Shown: piece after piece, positions 26,507 through 36,224 of the stretch | How the letters are laid out: every line of letters starts with the position of its first letter | How positions within the stretch are numbered: the stretch's first letter is position 1 | From: an uncultured Bacteroidales bacterium | Lineage (GTDB): Bacteria; Bacteroidota; Bacteroidia; Bacteroidales; UBA932 | Assembly: GCA_900545245.1 (NCBI GenBank) | Contig: UQYV01000015.1 | Coordinates: 6,745-70,744, forward strand | Direction: 5' to 3' | DNA: 64,000 nt | The notes under the pieces: generated by a model | What the model was told of the DNA's origin: nothing | Database searches by the model: none | The model's input: only the letters and a program-made list of their open reading frames with translations | Translations under genes and position numbers: made by a program

Positions 26507-26514
26507 TATATTTG
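26507..26514 (+). promoter_or_regulatory. Candidate -7 element for the GH89-SusCD locus
   Basis: TATATTTG matches TAnnTTTG, 75 bp before the GH89 ATG. Upstream there is only TTTA (26486-26489) at 17 bp, so the -33 element is weak, as would be expected for an activator-dependent promoter. Confidence 0.45.
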
Positions 26515-26537
26515 TATTATTACATCTTGTTTTTGCG

Positions 26538-26580
26538 TTTATATGGTTTTAACTTTCGCTTAAATTGATAACCATATAAA
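26538..26580 (+). promoter_or_regulatory. 11-bp inverted repeat in the GH89 leader
   Basis: TTTATATGGTT (26538-26548) and AACCATATAAA (26570-26580) are perfect complements separated by 21 nt. The right arm ends 8 nt before the ATG at 26589. It is either a dyad operator or a leader hairpin close enough to affect ribosome access. Which one cannot be told from the sequence. Confidence 0.6.
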
Positions 26581-26588
26581 AAAGAATA

Positions 26589-29147
26589 ATGAAGCATTTT
26601 TTCAGACTATCCACATTGTTCATTGCAAGTTCAATAATCGCGTTGTCCACGTCATTGCCGGCATACGCTTCACGACATGACGGGCATTCGAAAGCCGCGC
26701 GTGGAGTAATCGCGAGAACCCTTGGCCATTATCCGAAAAATCTTGTCATAGAGGTTACCGGTCCTATTTCCGCAGGGGAATATTTCTCAACGGAGGCAAA
26801 GAACGGCAAACTGATTGTGAAGGGCAGTTCCGTCACCGCGGCATGCCGTGGATTCTATGACTATGTGACCTCCGGCCATTACGGAATGTTCACATGGACA
26901 ATCAATAACATACAGCTTCCCAAAGCTTTTCCCGACACTCCGCTGAAGATTGTCACGACCCCGTTCGAACATAGGCAGTATATGAATGTCTGCACTTTCG
27001 GCTACACCATGCCATATTGGGGCTGGGAGCAGTGGGAGAGGGAACTCGACTGGATGGCGCTGCACGGAATCGATATGCCGCTCTCTCCGATTGGAAGCGA
27101 GGCCATTTTTGCCCGTGTATGGAGAAGTCTCGGGCTTACAGAGGAGGAAATAGGAGATTTTATGGCCGGCGCTGCGCATCTTCCGTGGTTCCGTATGGGA
27201 AATATGTCCGGAATTGACGGACACCCTTCACAAGAGTGGTATGACAAGACGATAGCTCTCGAGCACAAGATAATAGACAGGATGAACGAGCTCGGAATGT
27301 CGCCGGTGTACAATGCTTTCGCCGGATTTGTGCCTAAGGGCCTCAAGAGGGTGTTTCCGGATGCTGAACTTGTCGAGACAGGATGGGCTGACGGTCCTGA
27401 CTATTTCTCCAGCTTCATATTCCCGGAAACTGAACTCTATCAGCGTATTGCGAAGGAATATATTAAGGAATGGGAGAAAGAATTCGGGAAGGGCAGATAC
27501 TATCTTGCCGACAGCTTCAACGAAATGAAGGTGCCGTTTGCGGAAAGAGGCACGCAGGAACGTTTCGCTCAGATTGCCTCGTATGGACAGGCTCTCTACA
27601 ATTCCATCTCGTCCGCCAATCCCAATGCAATCTGGGTGCTTCAGGGCTGGATGTTCGGCTACCAGAGGCATATCTGGGATCCGGAGAGCATACGCGCACT
27701 TTTCTCAAAGGTTCCGGATGACAGGATGCTCCTTCTTGATCTGAGCGTCGATTTCAACTACGGAATCTGGGAGAATGAATACACCTGGAACTACGCGAAA
27801 GGGATATACGGCAAAAAATGGATTTACAGCACCGTGCCGAACTTCGGCGGTCGAACGTGCCCTGTCGGAGACCTTGACTTCTATCTCAATGGGCATCTCA
27901 ACGCCCTCACCTCTCCGAACAAGGGTAATCTCATAGGTCTCGGAACCGCTCCGGAGGGCGTGGAGAACAATGAGGTGATCTATGAAATCATCGCGGATGC
28001 GGCATGGAGCACGTCTCACAAGGATATCCGTGAATGGCTTCGCAACTACACCGTCAACCGCTACGGCGCCTGCCCTGACGCCATAATGGAGTTTTGGGAC
28101 AAGATGCTTGCAAGCGACTACGGGTTCTGCTCAAGCCGGGCGCAGTACCGCGTGCAGGAAAAGCCGTTCGACGGTCTCGGCGGCCGCTATTCCGTATCCA
28201 AGACTCATTTCGAGGCTCTTGAGGCTTTTGTCGCAGCATCCGATGAACTCGGGAATGACAGTGCCTATCTCACCGACCTCGCCCTTTGGGCAGGAATATA
28301 TGCCTTCGGAAAGGCGGACGTGCTCGCGCAGCAGATTCATCGGGCATATCTTGTTGGCGACAAGGATACGGCATCTTCGCTTGAGGCACGTTTCGTTGAC
28401 CTCATGTATCGTGCGGACAGGCTTCTTGACCTCAATCCTGTGACACGCCTTGAAAGATGGGTCGGTTTTGCCCGCGAATGGGGAAAGGATTCCGTGGAAA
28501 GCGACAAATATGAGACAAATGCCAAGAGACTTGTGACCACTTGGGGACGCGGTCGCCGGGCCGATGGGCTGGACGATTATTCGTGCAGAATGTGGTCCGG
28601 ACTCATCAGGGACTACTACTTGCCGAGATGGCAGCATTGGTTCGACTCCTGCAAGGAGGGAAAACCGTTCGATTTCGACGCATGGGAGTACAAGTGGGCG
28701 GAAGAGAGCCACGGCGTTTCCGATTTCACCCACTGCACGGATCCTGTTGCCGAGGCCAGGGCTCTTGTCGCCGCTGCTCATGACATCGGGACCAATCCGG
28801 ACGAACTTCCGGGATGGACGTCTTTCGACATGACAGACGGCAGCACCAGAGTCATAAGGATGATAGCACCGGAGGATTATCCTCTTTTGAAGGGACTTCG
28901 TTTCACCTGGAGAAGGGGAGAGGACCCGGTGAAACTCAAACTTGTTCAAATCAATGCGGCCGGTTGGGTCCGCTTCAAAAAGGATGACATCGGAATTGAA
29001 ATCAGCCGGGAGAATCCTGTGGTGGAGATTCCTGTCGACCTCAAAGTCAAGAATGGCGAGACCTTCCAGTTCAACTATCTTCATATAGTCCTGGATGAAA
29101 CCAAGAAAATGACTGATTCCCAAGTGACTATTGAATATGTGAAATAG
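26589..29147 (+). CDS. Alpha-N-acetylglucosaminidase, GH89 (NAGLU-like)
   Basis: 852 residues with an N-terminal signal peptide (about 1-27, ending AYA-S). GH89 enzymes remove terminal alpha-linked GlcNAc, as in heparan sulfate and class III mucin glycans. An N-terminal NAGLU_N-like domain is followed by the TIM barrel (MYWGWEQWERELDWMALHG-type segment near 140-160, WFRMGNMSGIDG near 200). The likely acid/base Glu is in YYLADSFNEM (about 305). The likely nucleophile Glu is in GTAPEGVENN (about 455-464), and WVLQGWMFGYQ lies between. Length is close to the family norm. It is the first gene of the import locus, and a periplasmic or surface location is expected. Confidence 0.95.
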   Translation: MKHFFRLSTLFIASSIIALSTSLPAYASRHDGHSKAARGVIARTLGHYPKNLVIEVTGPISAGEYFSTEAKNGKLIVKGSSVTAACRGFYDYVTSGHYGMFTWTINNIQLPKAFPDTPLKIVTTPFEHRQYMNVCTFGYTMPYWGWEQWERELDWMALHGIDMPLSPIGSEAIFARVWRSLGLTEEEIGDFMAGAAHLPWFRMGNMSGIDGHPSQEWYDKTIALEHKIIDRMNELGMSPVYNAFAGFVPKGLKRVFPDAELVETGWADGPDYFSSFIFPETELYQRIAKEYIKEWEKEFGKGRYYLADSFNEMKVPFAERGTQERFAQIASYGQALYNSISSANPNAIWVLQGWMFGYQRHIWDPESIRALFSKVPDDRMLLLDLSVDFNYGIWENEYTWNYAKGIYGKKWIYSTVPNFGGRTCPVGDLDFYLNGHLNALTSPNKGNLIGLGTAPEGVENNEVIYEIIADAAWSTSHKDIREWLRNYTVNRYGACPDAIMEFWDKMLASDYGFCSSRAQYRVQEKPFDGLGGRYSVSKTHFEALEAFVAASDELGNDSAYLTDLALWAGIYAFGKADVLAQQIHRAYLVGDKDTASSLEARFVDLMYRADRLLDLNPVTRLERWVGFAREWGKDSVESDKYETNAKRLVTTWGRGRRADGLDDYSCRMWSGLIRDYYLPRWQHWFDSCKEGKPFDFDAWEYKWAEESHGVSDFTHCTDPVAEARALVAAAHDIGTNPDELPGWTSFDMTDGSTRVIRMIAPEDYPLLKGLRFTWRRGEDPVKLKLVQINAAGWVRFKKDDIGIEISRENPVVEIPVDLKVKNGETFQFNYLHIVLDETKKMTDSQVTIEYVK

Positions 29148-29193
29148 AAATCTCGAAAACTCATCTCATAATAACTGAAAACTGATAATTCTA

Positions 29194-30297
29194 ATGACAC
29201 TGAAAATGAAACAGCGTGTGTTTTCTGCACTTGTTCTGGCGGCAATCTTCTTTGCCGCCGGCGCGTGCACCAAAGTTCAGGATGCATCAATCCTTCAACT
29301 GAAGAGCATTTCTGAGACATCATTCACCTCTGAGGGCGGACTCGGCTCGGCCGAAATTGAGGCGAATGTTCCTTTTGCTGCGGAATCGTCCGCTCCCGAA
29401 TGGCTCAGGGTTTCGACAGCCAAATCATCGGTGCTTTTCAACGTCTTTTCCTACACCGGCGACAGCGAGAGGACAGCAGTTGTGACCGTCAGGGCAGAGG
29501 GCGTTGAGGCAGTAAGTTTCACCATCACCCAGTCCGCTTTCCACGGAATAATCGTCAGCGAGACTAATCTTTCGTTTTCTGACAGTGAGAAACAGTTGCA
29601 ATCGCTCGTAAAATGCACCTCTGATTATGAAGTGACGCTTCCGGAAAATCCTGAGAACATCTTCAGTTTCACAAAAAGCGAAAGCGGAGTGACATTCGCG
29701 GTAAGCCGTGCTCAGAGCCGCAAGGCTTTCAGCGGGCGCGCCTGCATAACTCCGGCAGACGGCAGCATCGAGCCCGTTTACATTAATCTTTCGCTCCCGA
29801 AAAAAAGTGACTGGTACTACCTTCTCGGCACCTGGAAGGTCACCCGCAACACCGACGCCGGTGCAGACAAGAGTGACTTTGTCTTCGCTTCCCAGACACC
29901 GCTTGAGACCTTTGCTGTTTCTCTGCAAAAGGGAGAACTTGCTTCCAGGCCTTTCTCGGCAAGCTTTGCGGACGGTAAAGTTCGTATTGGCATTCAGGGA
30001 TTCAATGTTGACGCGGATGCAAACAAATACTACAGCATCCACTTCAACGGCCCATCAAAGAGCGATCCTGCCGGCTGGTACATCTTCTTCACTCCGGGCA
30101 GTTGTGCTTGGGAGGCCGAACCTGTATTTGACGAGTCTTCGCACACAATTACCCTCGCCTTCCAGAAGCTGACTCTTGACGGAAACAGTGTCCCGAAATC
30201 GTTCAACATCTGGTGGAGCAAGGACAGATATTTCGCATTCACTCAGAAAATCGTTTCCTACGAGGAACTCGTTCTCACGAAAGAATACACAGAATAG
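29194..30297 (+). CDS. BACON-type surface lipoprotein
   Basis: 367 residues. The signal peptide ends in a lipobox (AAGAC, about residue 25). The start could be the ATG at 29194 or the one four codons later (MKQRVF). The N-terminal half has two Ig-like units with BACON-type features: WLRVSTAKSSVLFNVF with YTGDSERTAVVTVRAEG, and a second beginning VSETNLSFSDSEKQLQ. The C-terminal half (about 205-367) looks like a beta-rich domain (YYLLGTWKVTRNTDAG) of unknown type. BACON domains are often attached to carbohydrate-active or mucin-binding proteins. Position between GH89 and SusC suggests a glycan-binding or accessory surface role, by inference. Confidence 0.7.
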   Translation: MTLKMKQRVFSALVLAAIFFAAGACTKVQDASILQLKSISETSFTSEGGLGSAEIEANVPFAAESSAPEWLRVSTAKSSVLFNVFSYTGDSERTAVVTVRAEGVEAVSFTITQSAFHGIIVSETNLSFSDSEKQLQSLVKCTSDYEVTLPENPENIFSFTKSESGVTFAVSRAQSRKAFSGRACITPADGSIEPVYINLSLPKKSDWYYLLGTWKVTRNTDAGADKSDFVFASQTPLETFAVSLQKGELASRPFSASFADGKVRIGIQGFNVDADANKYYSIHFNGPSKSDPAGWYIFFTPGSCAWEAEPVFDESSHTITLAFQKLTLDGNSVPKSFNIWWSKDRYFAFTQKIVSYEELVLTKEYTE

Positions 30298-30306
30298 GAG
30301 AAGTTT

Positions 30307-33300
30307 ATGAAAAGAATTATAGCATTGGTTCTGCTCGTGTCACTCTGTGCCTTGTCTGCAATGGCACAGAGTCTTACTGTCAGCGGAACCGTGAAAGATG
30401 CCGGCGGTGAACCGCTTGTCGGAGTGGTCGTCGCCGAGCTCGGAAGCCAGAATATGGCAGTGACGGACATAGACGGAAACTACGTCTTGTCAAAAGTCGC
30501 TCCGGGAGCGAAACTCGAAGCTTCCTGCCTGGGCTACACCAGCCTCAGGCTCCCTGCCGCAGAACACCTCGACTTTATCCTTACGGAAAGGACCGAACTC
30601 ATTTCAGAGGCTGTCGTGACCGGTATGACAACTACCGACAAACGACTTTTCACCGGAGCCACCGACCAACTTTCCGCAGTGGATGTGAATATCAGCGGTT
30701 TGGGCGAAATCAGCCGTTCCCTTGAAGGAAAATCCGCAGGAGTTTCAGTTCAGAACGTTTCAGGAACATTCGGAACCGCTCCGAAAATCCGTGTGCGTGG
30801 TGCGACATCAATCTTCGGCGATTCCAAACCTCTTTGGGTTGTGGACGGTGTGATTATGGAAGACGTAATCAATGTCGACGCCAACTCCCTTTCTTCCGGA
30901 GACGCGACCACCCTCATCAGCTCCGCCATTGCAGGATTGAACTCAGACGACATCGAAAGCTTCCAAATCCTCAAAGACGGTTCTGCAACTTCCATCTACG
31001 GAGCGAGGGCAATGGCAGGAGTCATCGTCGTCACCACCAAAAAGGGCAGTCCGGGAGTCACAAGGGTGAACTACAACGGAGAGTATACGATGAGACTCGT
31101 TCCTTCATATTCGGAATTCAATATAATGAACTCCCAGGAGCAGATGTCCGTCTATGAGGAAATGTACCAGAAGGGCTGGCTCAACTTCACCAGCAGCGTC
31201 TACAGTTCTTCTGCCGGTGTTTACCGCAAGATGGCCCAGCTTATGAACACCTACGACCCTGCCACAGGCAAGTATATGATTGAGAACACCGAAGAGGGAC
31301 GAAAAGCCTATCTTCGTGAGGCTGAAATGCGCAACACGGACTGGTTCAAGGAACTCTTCCGTCCGAGCGTGCAGCACAGCCACTCTGTCAGCATCACTTC
31401 CGGCTCGGAAAAGGGCAGCTATTACGCATCCCTCGGAGCGCTTGTGGACCCGGGCTGGACGGTCCAGAGCAAGGTCAACCGCTACACGGCCCTGTTCAAT
31501 ACATCCCAGAAGATATTTAAGGATTATGTCACTCTCAACATCATCGGCAATGCATCCTACCGTCAGCAGAGAGCCCCCGGTTCTCTTTCTTCCGACGTCA
31601 ATGCGGCCACAGGCTCGGTGAAGAGGGATTTTGACATAAACCCATACTCTTATGCTCTGCGGACATCGCGCACTCTCGACCCTAATGAGTTCTATACGAG
31701 CAATTATGCTCCGTTCAACATCAAGCACGAACTCGCAAACAACTACATAGACCTCTCTGTTCTTGACACGAAATTTCAGGCAGAACTCAAGGCTCGCCCT
31801 TGCAAGGGGCTTGAACTCTCTGCTCTCGGTTCGGTGCGCTACCAGCTTTCCAACACTGAGCACAACATCAAGGACAGTTCCAATCAGGCGGAGGCCTATC
31901 GTGCGGCGATGACCAAGATGATTCAGAACGCCAACCCTTTCCTCTACAAAGACCCGGACAAGCCGACTTCCGACAAATACACGGTTCTTCCGCAGGGAGG
32001 TATACTCAGAAAGAACTCCTACTCGGCATTGAGTCTGGATTTCCGTGCTTCGGCGACATACAACACCATCATCGCCGACAAACACGTCATCAATGCCTTT
32101 GCCGCTGCGGAAGTCAATTCTCTCGACAGACATTCGACTTCTTTCCAGGGTTGGGGACTTCAGTATGACGCCGGCGAGACTCCGTTCTATGTTCTCGACC
32201 TTTTCAAGAAACAGTTGGAGCAGAACAGCTACTACTACAGTCTGAACAACACCCACGAACGCAATGTGGCTTTCGCGACGACGGCATCATATTCTTATGA
32301 CTACCGCTATACCCTTAACGGCACCTTCCGCTACGAGGGGTCGAACCGTCTGGGACGCGCCCGTTCTTCCCGCTGGCTTCCTACTTGGAATGTGGCAGGA
32401 AAATGGTCTGTGGACAGGGAGGAGTTTTTCGAGAAACTTTCTCCGGCCCTTTCAAGCCTGAACTTCCGCGTTTCCTACTCCCTCACTGCCGATAGAGGAC
32501 CTGCGTGGGTGAATAACTCAACGGCAATCTTCTATCCGTCAACACCTTGGCGTGGAACGACCTCGATAATGGAGCCGTCCCTCTACCAGTCTTCAATCGA
32601 GAACTCCGAGCTCACTTATGAGAAAAAGCACGAGTTCAACGCCGGAGCTGACATCGGTTTCGTGAACGACCGCATACTCATTTCTTTCGATGCCTACAGG
32701 CGAAACAATTTCGATCTCATCGGAAACGTCGTCACTCAGGGACTCGGCGGTGTGTCGAACAAGATGGGTAATGTCGCTTCAATGAAATCGTCCGGAGTCG
32801 AACTCTCCCTTGCGACAAGAAACATCGAAACCAAGAATTTCAGCTGGACGACAAGTTTCATATTCTCGCATATGAAAAATATCGTCACCGACCTCAAGAC
32901 CTACCAGACCGTAATCAGCTACCTCACAGGTTCCGGCTATTCAATGGAAGGTATGCCGAGGGGTTCGATGTTCTCCCTCAGGTTTATGGGACTTGACGAA
33001 ATGGGTATTCCGACCTTCCTCGACAAAGACGGAAACATCACCTCCACAGGCATCGCCTTCCAGGAAATGAGCAATTTCAGCAACCTCAAATACGAAGGCC
33101 CTACCGACCCGACGATGACCGGAAGCTTCGGTAATATATTCAAATACAAAGGCTTCACTCTCAATGTCTTTATGACATATTCATTCGGAAACGTCGTCCG
33201 TCTCGACCCGATATTCTCCAACAGATATTCGGACCTCACGGCGATGCCACGGGAATTTATGGACCGTTTCATCAGCCCGGGAGACGAAAAAATCACCAAT

Positions 33301-33624
33301 ATCCCGGTGATTGCAAGTTCCCGTCAGAACAACAGCATAAAGAATCTGAATATGGCATACAATGCCTACAACTACTCAGATCAGAGAGTTGCAAAGGGTG
33401 ATTTCATCCGTCTGAAAGAAGTTTCTCTCGGCTACGAACTGCCTAAGGCTGCGGTCGAGAAACTCAGACTCAAGTCCCTATCCTTCAAACTTCAGGGCAC
33501 GAACCTCTGTCTTCTGTATGCGGACAAGAAACTCGAAGGCCAGGACCCTGAATTCCTGAATGCCGGCGGTGTGGCTGTGCCTATGCCGAAACAGTTCACT
33601 CTCACCTGCAAGATTGGCTTCTAA
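30307..33624 (+). CDS. SusC/RagA-family TonB-dependent outer membrane transporter
   Basis: 1105 residues. The signal peptide (about 1-20) is followed by a CarboxypepD_reg-like domain (VSGTVKDAGGEPLVGVVV, about 25-42). The TonB-dependent plug has the SusC-typical LWVVDGVIME, DIESFQILKDGSATSIYGARAMAGVIVV (in part) and TTKKGSPG. A long 22-strand barrel ends in the aromatic CKIGF terminus expected for outer membrane insertion. It imports oligosaccharides or peptides in a pedal-bin complex with the SusD-like lipoprotein. It starts 9 bp after the BACON gene and is followed 13 bp later by susD-like. Confidence 0.97.
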   Translation: MKRIIALVLLVSLCALSAMAQSLTVSGTVKDAGGEPLVGVVVAELGSQNMAVTDIDGNYVLSKVAPGAKLEASCLGYTSLRLPAAEHLDFILTERTELISEAVVTGMTTTDKRLFTGATDQLSAVDVNISGLGEISRSLEGKSAGVSVQNVSGTFGTAPKIRVRGATSIFGDSKPLWVVDGVIMEDVINVDANSLSSGDATTLISSAIAGLNSDDIESFQILKDGSATSIYGARAMAGVIVVTTKKGSPGVTRVNYNGEYTMRLVPSYSEFNIMNSQEQMSVYEEMYQKGWLNFTSSVYSSSAGVYRKMAQLMNTYDPATGKYMIENTEEGRKAYLREAEMRNTDWFKELFRPSVQHSHSVSITSGSEKGSYYASLGALVDPGWTVQSKVNRYTALFNTSQKIFKDYVTLNIIGNASYRQQRAPGSLSSDVNAATGSVKRDFDINPYSYALRTSRTLDPNEFYTSNYAPFNIKHELANNYIDLSVLDTKFQAELKARPCKGLELSALGSVRYQLSNTEHNIKDSSNQAEAYRAAMTKMIQNANPFLYKDPDKPTSDKYTVLPQGGILRKNSYSALSLDFRASATYNTIIADKHVINAFAAAEVNSLDRHSTSFQGWGLQYDAGETPFYVLDLFKKQLEQNSYYYSLNNTHERNVAFATTASYSYDYRYTLNGTFRYEGSNRLGRARSSRWLPTWNVAGKWSVDREEFFEKLSPALSSLNFRVSYSLTADRGPAWVNNSTAIFYPSTPWRGTTSIMEPSLYQSSIENSELTYEKKHEFNAGADIGFVNDRILISFDAYRRNNFDLIGNVVTQGLGGVSNKMGNVASMKSSGVELSLATRNIETKNFSWTTSFIFSHMKNIVTDLKTYQTVISYLTGSGYSMEGMPRGSMFSLRFMGLDEMGIPTFLDKDGNITSTGIAFQEMSNFSNLKYEGPTDPTMTGSFGNIFKYKGFTLNVFMTYSFGNVVRLDPIFSNRYSDLTAMPREFMDRFISPGDEKITNIPVIASSRQNNSIKNLNMAYNAYNYSDQRVAKGDFIRLKEVSLGYELPKAAVEKLRLKSLSFKLQGTNLCLLYADKKLEGQDPEFLNAGGVAVPMPKQFTLTCKIGF

Positions 33625-33637
33625 AGACGAATTGATT

Positions 33638-35314
33638 ATGAAAAGAACAGCAATTATACTCATCTCCATCGTCCTGCTTTCGGCTCTGCCTTCCTGCAAC
33701 AAATTTCTGGATACGCTGCCGGACAACAGAACCGAACTGAATACAAAGGAGAAAATTCAAAAACTGCTTGTTTCGGCCTATTCCACAAGGACCTACGTCC
33801 GCTTTTTCGAATACGCCTCCGACAATGTGGAACTGTTCAACCATTCGAACAACAACACGAACACTCTGATTGAACAGAACTATGCCTGGGAGCCGATTAC
33901 CGAGGCAAGCAACGAGAGCAATGTCAACACCTGGCAGGGCTACTACCAGATGATTGCCACCGCAAATGCTGCGCTTGAGGCAATCGAGAAGATGGGAACC
34001 CCCGACGAAGTCCTTCCCTATAAGGGCGAGGCTTTACTCTGCAGGGCTTACGCACATCTTTGTCTGACAATGATTTACTGCCTTCCATATCATCCCGAGT
34101 ATGCTTCGGAATATTTGGGCGTGACATATATGGACAAACCCGAGACCACTCTGAATCCGCGCTACACCCGAGGCACTCTTCAGGAGGACTACGAGAAAAT
34201 CGGCCGGGACATCGAGGCTGCGCTTCCGCTTATTGACGACGAGGCCTACAGCGTTCCGAAATACCACTTCAATAAAAAGGCGGCCTACGCTCTTGCAACC
34301 CGATTCTACATCTACAGCAACCAGTGGCAGAAGGCTGTTGACGCTGCGACTCAAGTTTTGGGCTCCAATCCTTCAGATATGCTCCGTGACTGGTCCGCAG
34401 CAAGCAAGCTTTCCTGGGACTACAGCGCCAGAGCCCTTGACTATGTGGACCCAGGCAACAAGTTCAACCTCCTTCTGATGACCCTCTATTCTGAAAACGG
34501 AAGTCTTTTCGATGCCTGGTCCGGCTCCGGCTCGCGTTACAGTCACACCAACAGGATTGCCAAAATGGAAACTCTCCGTGCCAAGCGTCCTATGGGCGGG
34601 CCTTACGACACTGCGAAGAAAGACAGCTATCAGGAAGTCTATCAGATGATTCCGTTCATCTGGTACGACCTGAAGACCAACAATGTCTATTTCCCGAAAT
34701 GGCCGGGACAATGGGAGATTGTGGATGCCGTCGCAGGAACAGGATATGTCCGTTCCACTATGGTCGCTTTCAGTGCCAATGAGGTGCTGCTCAACAGGGC
34801 CGAGGCCTACATCCAACTTAAAGAATATGACAAGGCCGCCGCGGACCTGGACGCCTGGAACTGTTCGGTTTTCCGTGTCGGCAATGCCGGAATCAAGCAT
34901 CTGAGCAAAGACCTGATAGAGACAGTCTACGGCGACCCGTCTTCCGATCTCTACATCCCGGAGTACACCCGCGAAACCCCGACTTCACGCAAAGCGATTC
35001 ATCCGCACGGTTTCACAGTGGAGCCCGGAACTCAGGAATATTTCACCCAATGCCTTCTTTTCTGCAAGAGAGTGGATTCTCTGGAGGAAGGTTTGAGATG
35101 GATGGACCTCAAGCGTTACGGCATCACCATCGACCGTTTCGACGACAGTGACTATGACGACGTCACCACCAGCGGCTACAAGGCGACTGTCACCCTCCCT
35201 TACAATGACCTCCGCAGAGCATTCCAGATTCCGCAGGAGTCCATCAAAGCGGGACTTGAGCCGAATCCGCGCAATAACGCCGAGTCTCCGTCACATCCTT
35301 TTGTAAATTATTGA
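33638..35314 (+). CDS. SusD/RagB-family substrate-binding lipoprotein
   Basis: 558 residues from the ATG at 33638. The open frame extends upstream into the susC end, but 33638 gives a proper lipoprotein signal (MKRTAIILISIVLLSALPSC). CNKFLDTLPDNRTEL after the lipobox is the standard SusD N-terminus. TPR-like helices and SusD motifs follow: EALLCRAYAHLCLTMIY, RFYIYSNQWQKAVDAA, VLLNRAEAYIQL and the final LPYNDLRRAFQIPQESI. It forms the lid of the SusCD importer on the cell surface. Confidence 0.96.
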   Translation: MKRTAIILISIVLLSALPSCNKFLDTLPDNRTELNTKEKIQKLLVSAYSTRTYVRFFEYASDNVELFNHSNNNTNTLIEQNYAWEPITEASNESNVNTWQGYYQMIATANAALEAIEKMGTPDEVLPYKGEALLCRAYAHLCLTMIYCLPYHPEYASEYLGVTYMDKPETTLNPRYTRGTLQEDYEKIGRDIEAALPLIDDEAYSVPKYHFNKKAAYALATRFYIYSNQWQKAVDAATQVLGSNPSDMLRDWSAASKLSWDYSARALDYVDPGNKFNLLLMTLYSENGSLFDAWSGSGSRYSHTNRIAKMETLRAKRPMGGPYDTAKKDSYQEVYQMIPFIWYDLKTNNVYFPKWPGQWEIVDAVAGTGYVRSTMVAFSANEVLLNRAEAYIQLKEYDKAAADLDAWNCSVFRVGNAGIKHLSKDLIETVYGDPSSDLYIPEYTRETPTSRKAIHPHGFTVEPGTQEYFTQCLLFCKRVDSLEEGLRWMDLKRYGITIDRFDDSDYDDVTTSGYKATVTLPYNDLRRAFQIPQESIKAGLEPNPRNNAESPSHPFVNY

Positions 35315-35333
35315 TTTTGTGGAGGAAATGATT

Positions 35334-36218
35334 ATGAGAAAATATATTTTAATTCTCCCTCTGTTGCTCTCCTTTGCCTTTGCGTCCTGTCAGAAAGACG
35401 AAATAAGCGGAGAAAGCATATTCAAAGAAACAGAGTCGCGTTATACTGAGTTCGACGACTGGCTTCACCGTCATTATGTCGAGCCGTACAACATCCGTTT
35501 CGAATATCGTATGCCCGATCGCGAGACGAGTTTCGGCTATTGGGTGTCGCCGCCTAACATCAAGGAATCTATAATGATTGCCAAACTCATCAAGTTCACC
35601 ACAGTCGACGCTATGGTGGAAATGATGTCAAATGACAACGAAAACGAAGACCCGACCCTTTTTGTGAAGAAATACTTCCCTAAAGTGGTCTTTATGGTGG
35701 GCAGTTTCGAAATCAGCAGCGGCGGAACAGTGGCACTCGCATCGGCGGAAAACGGTCTGCAAATCAATATACTCGGAGTCAATTTCTTTGAATATCACAA
35801 AGATGCGGAGCGTATCGCCGGAACAATGCTTCACGAGTTTACTCACATTCTCGACGGAATCTATGCTTCGCCTGCGGAATTCAAGGATGTGACACCGAGC
35901 GATTATGTCGGTGACCGTTACACCTCCCTCACCGAAGACCCGCTCAAAAAGGGATATGTGAGCAACTATGCCCGTTCATCCTTTGCCGAGGATGTGGCTG
36001 AAACGGGAGGACGGCTCATCAACCTTACCGAGGCGGAATGGGAACAGTTGTACGCGCGTGCCGGAACGGACGGTGGGGCAAAACTCCGCAGGAAACACGA
36101 CATTCTCAAGAAATGGCTCAAGGACTCCTATGGCGTGGACAGCGACAGATGGAGCGAAATCTACCACAGGAGGGTCAGCCAGCTCGACAGCCTCGACTGG
36201 GAATCACTTGACGACTAA
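35334..36218 (+). CDS. Substrate-import-associated zinc metallohydrolase lipoprotein
   Basis: 294 residues from the ATG at 35334, chosen over 35319 because it starts the signal peptide MRKYILILPLLLSFAFASC. The lipobox Cys is at residue 19. A zinc-peptidase motif HEFTH (in MLHEFTHILDG, about 170-180) is followed by acidic residues in FAEDVAETGG (about 218-227), which may hold the third ligand. This matches the putative zinc-binding metallopeptidase family found next to SusCD genes in Bacteroidetes. It suggests the imported substrate carries peptide bonds, for example glycopeptides; that is inference. Confidence 0.88.
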   Translation: MRKYILILPLLLSFAFASCQKDEISGESIFKETESRYTEFDDWLHRHYVEPYNIRFEYRMPDRETSFGYWVSPPNIKESIMIAKLIKFTTVDAMVEMMSNDNENEDPTLFVKKYFPKVVFMVGSFEISSGGTVALASAENGLQINILGVNFFEYHKDAERIAGTMLHEFTHILDGIYASPAEFKDVTPSDYVGDRYTSLTEDPLKKGYVSNYARSSFAEDVAETGGRLINLTEAEWEQLYARAGTDGGAKLRRKHDILKKWLKDSYGVDSDRWSEIYHRRVSQLDSLDWESLDD

Positions 36219-36224
36219 AAACGG

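Noticed and set aside
28131..29123. Minus-strand frame of 330 codons inside the GH89 gene
   Set aside because: Complete antisense overlap with the GH89 C-terminus; no motif.
31105..32256. Minus-strand frame of 383 codons inside susC-like
   Set aside because: Shadow of the TonB-dependent transporter.
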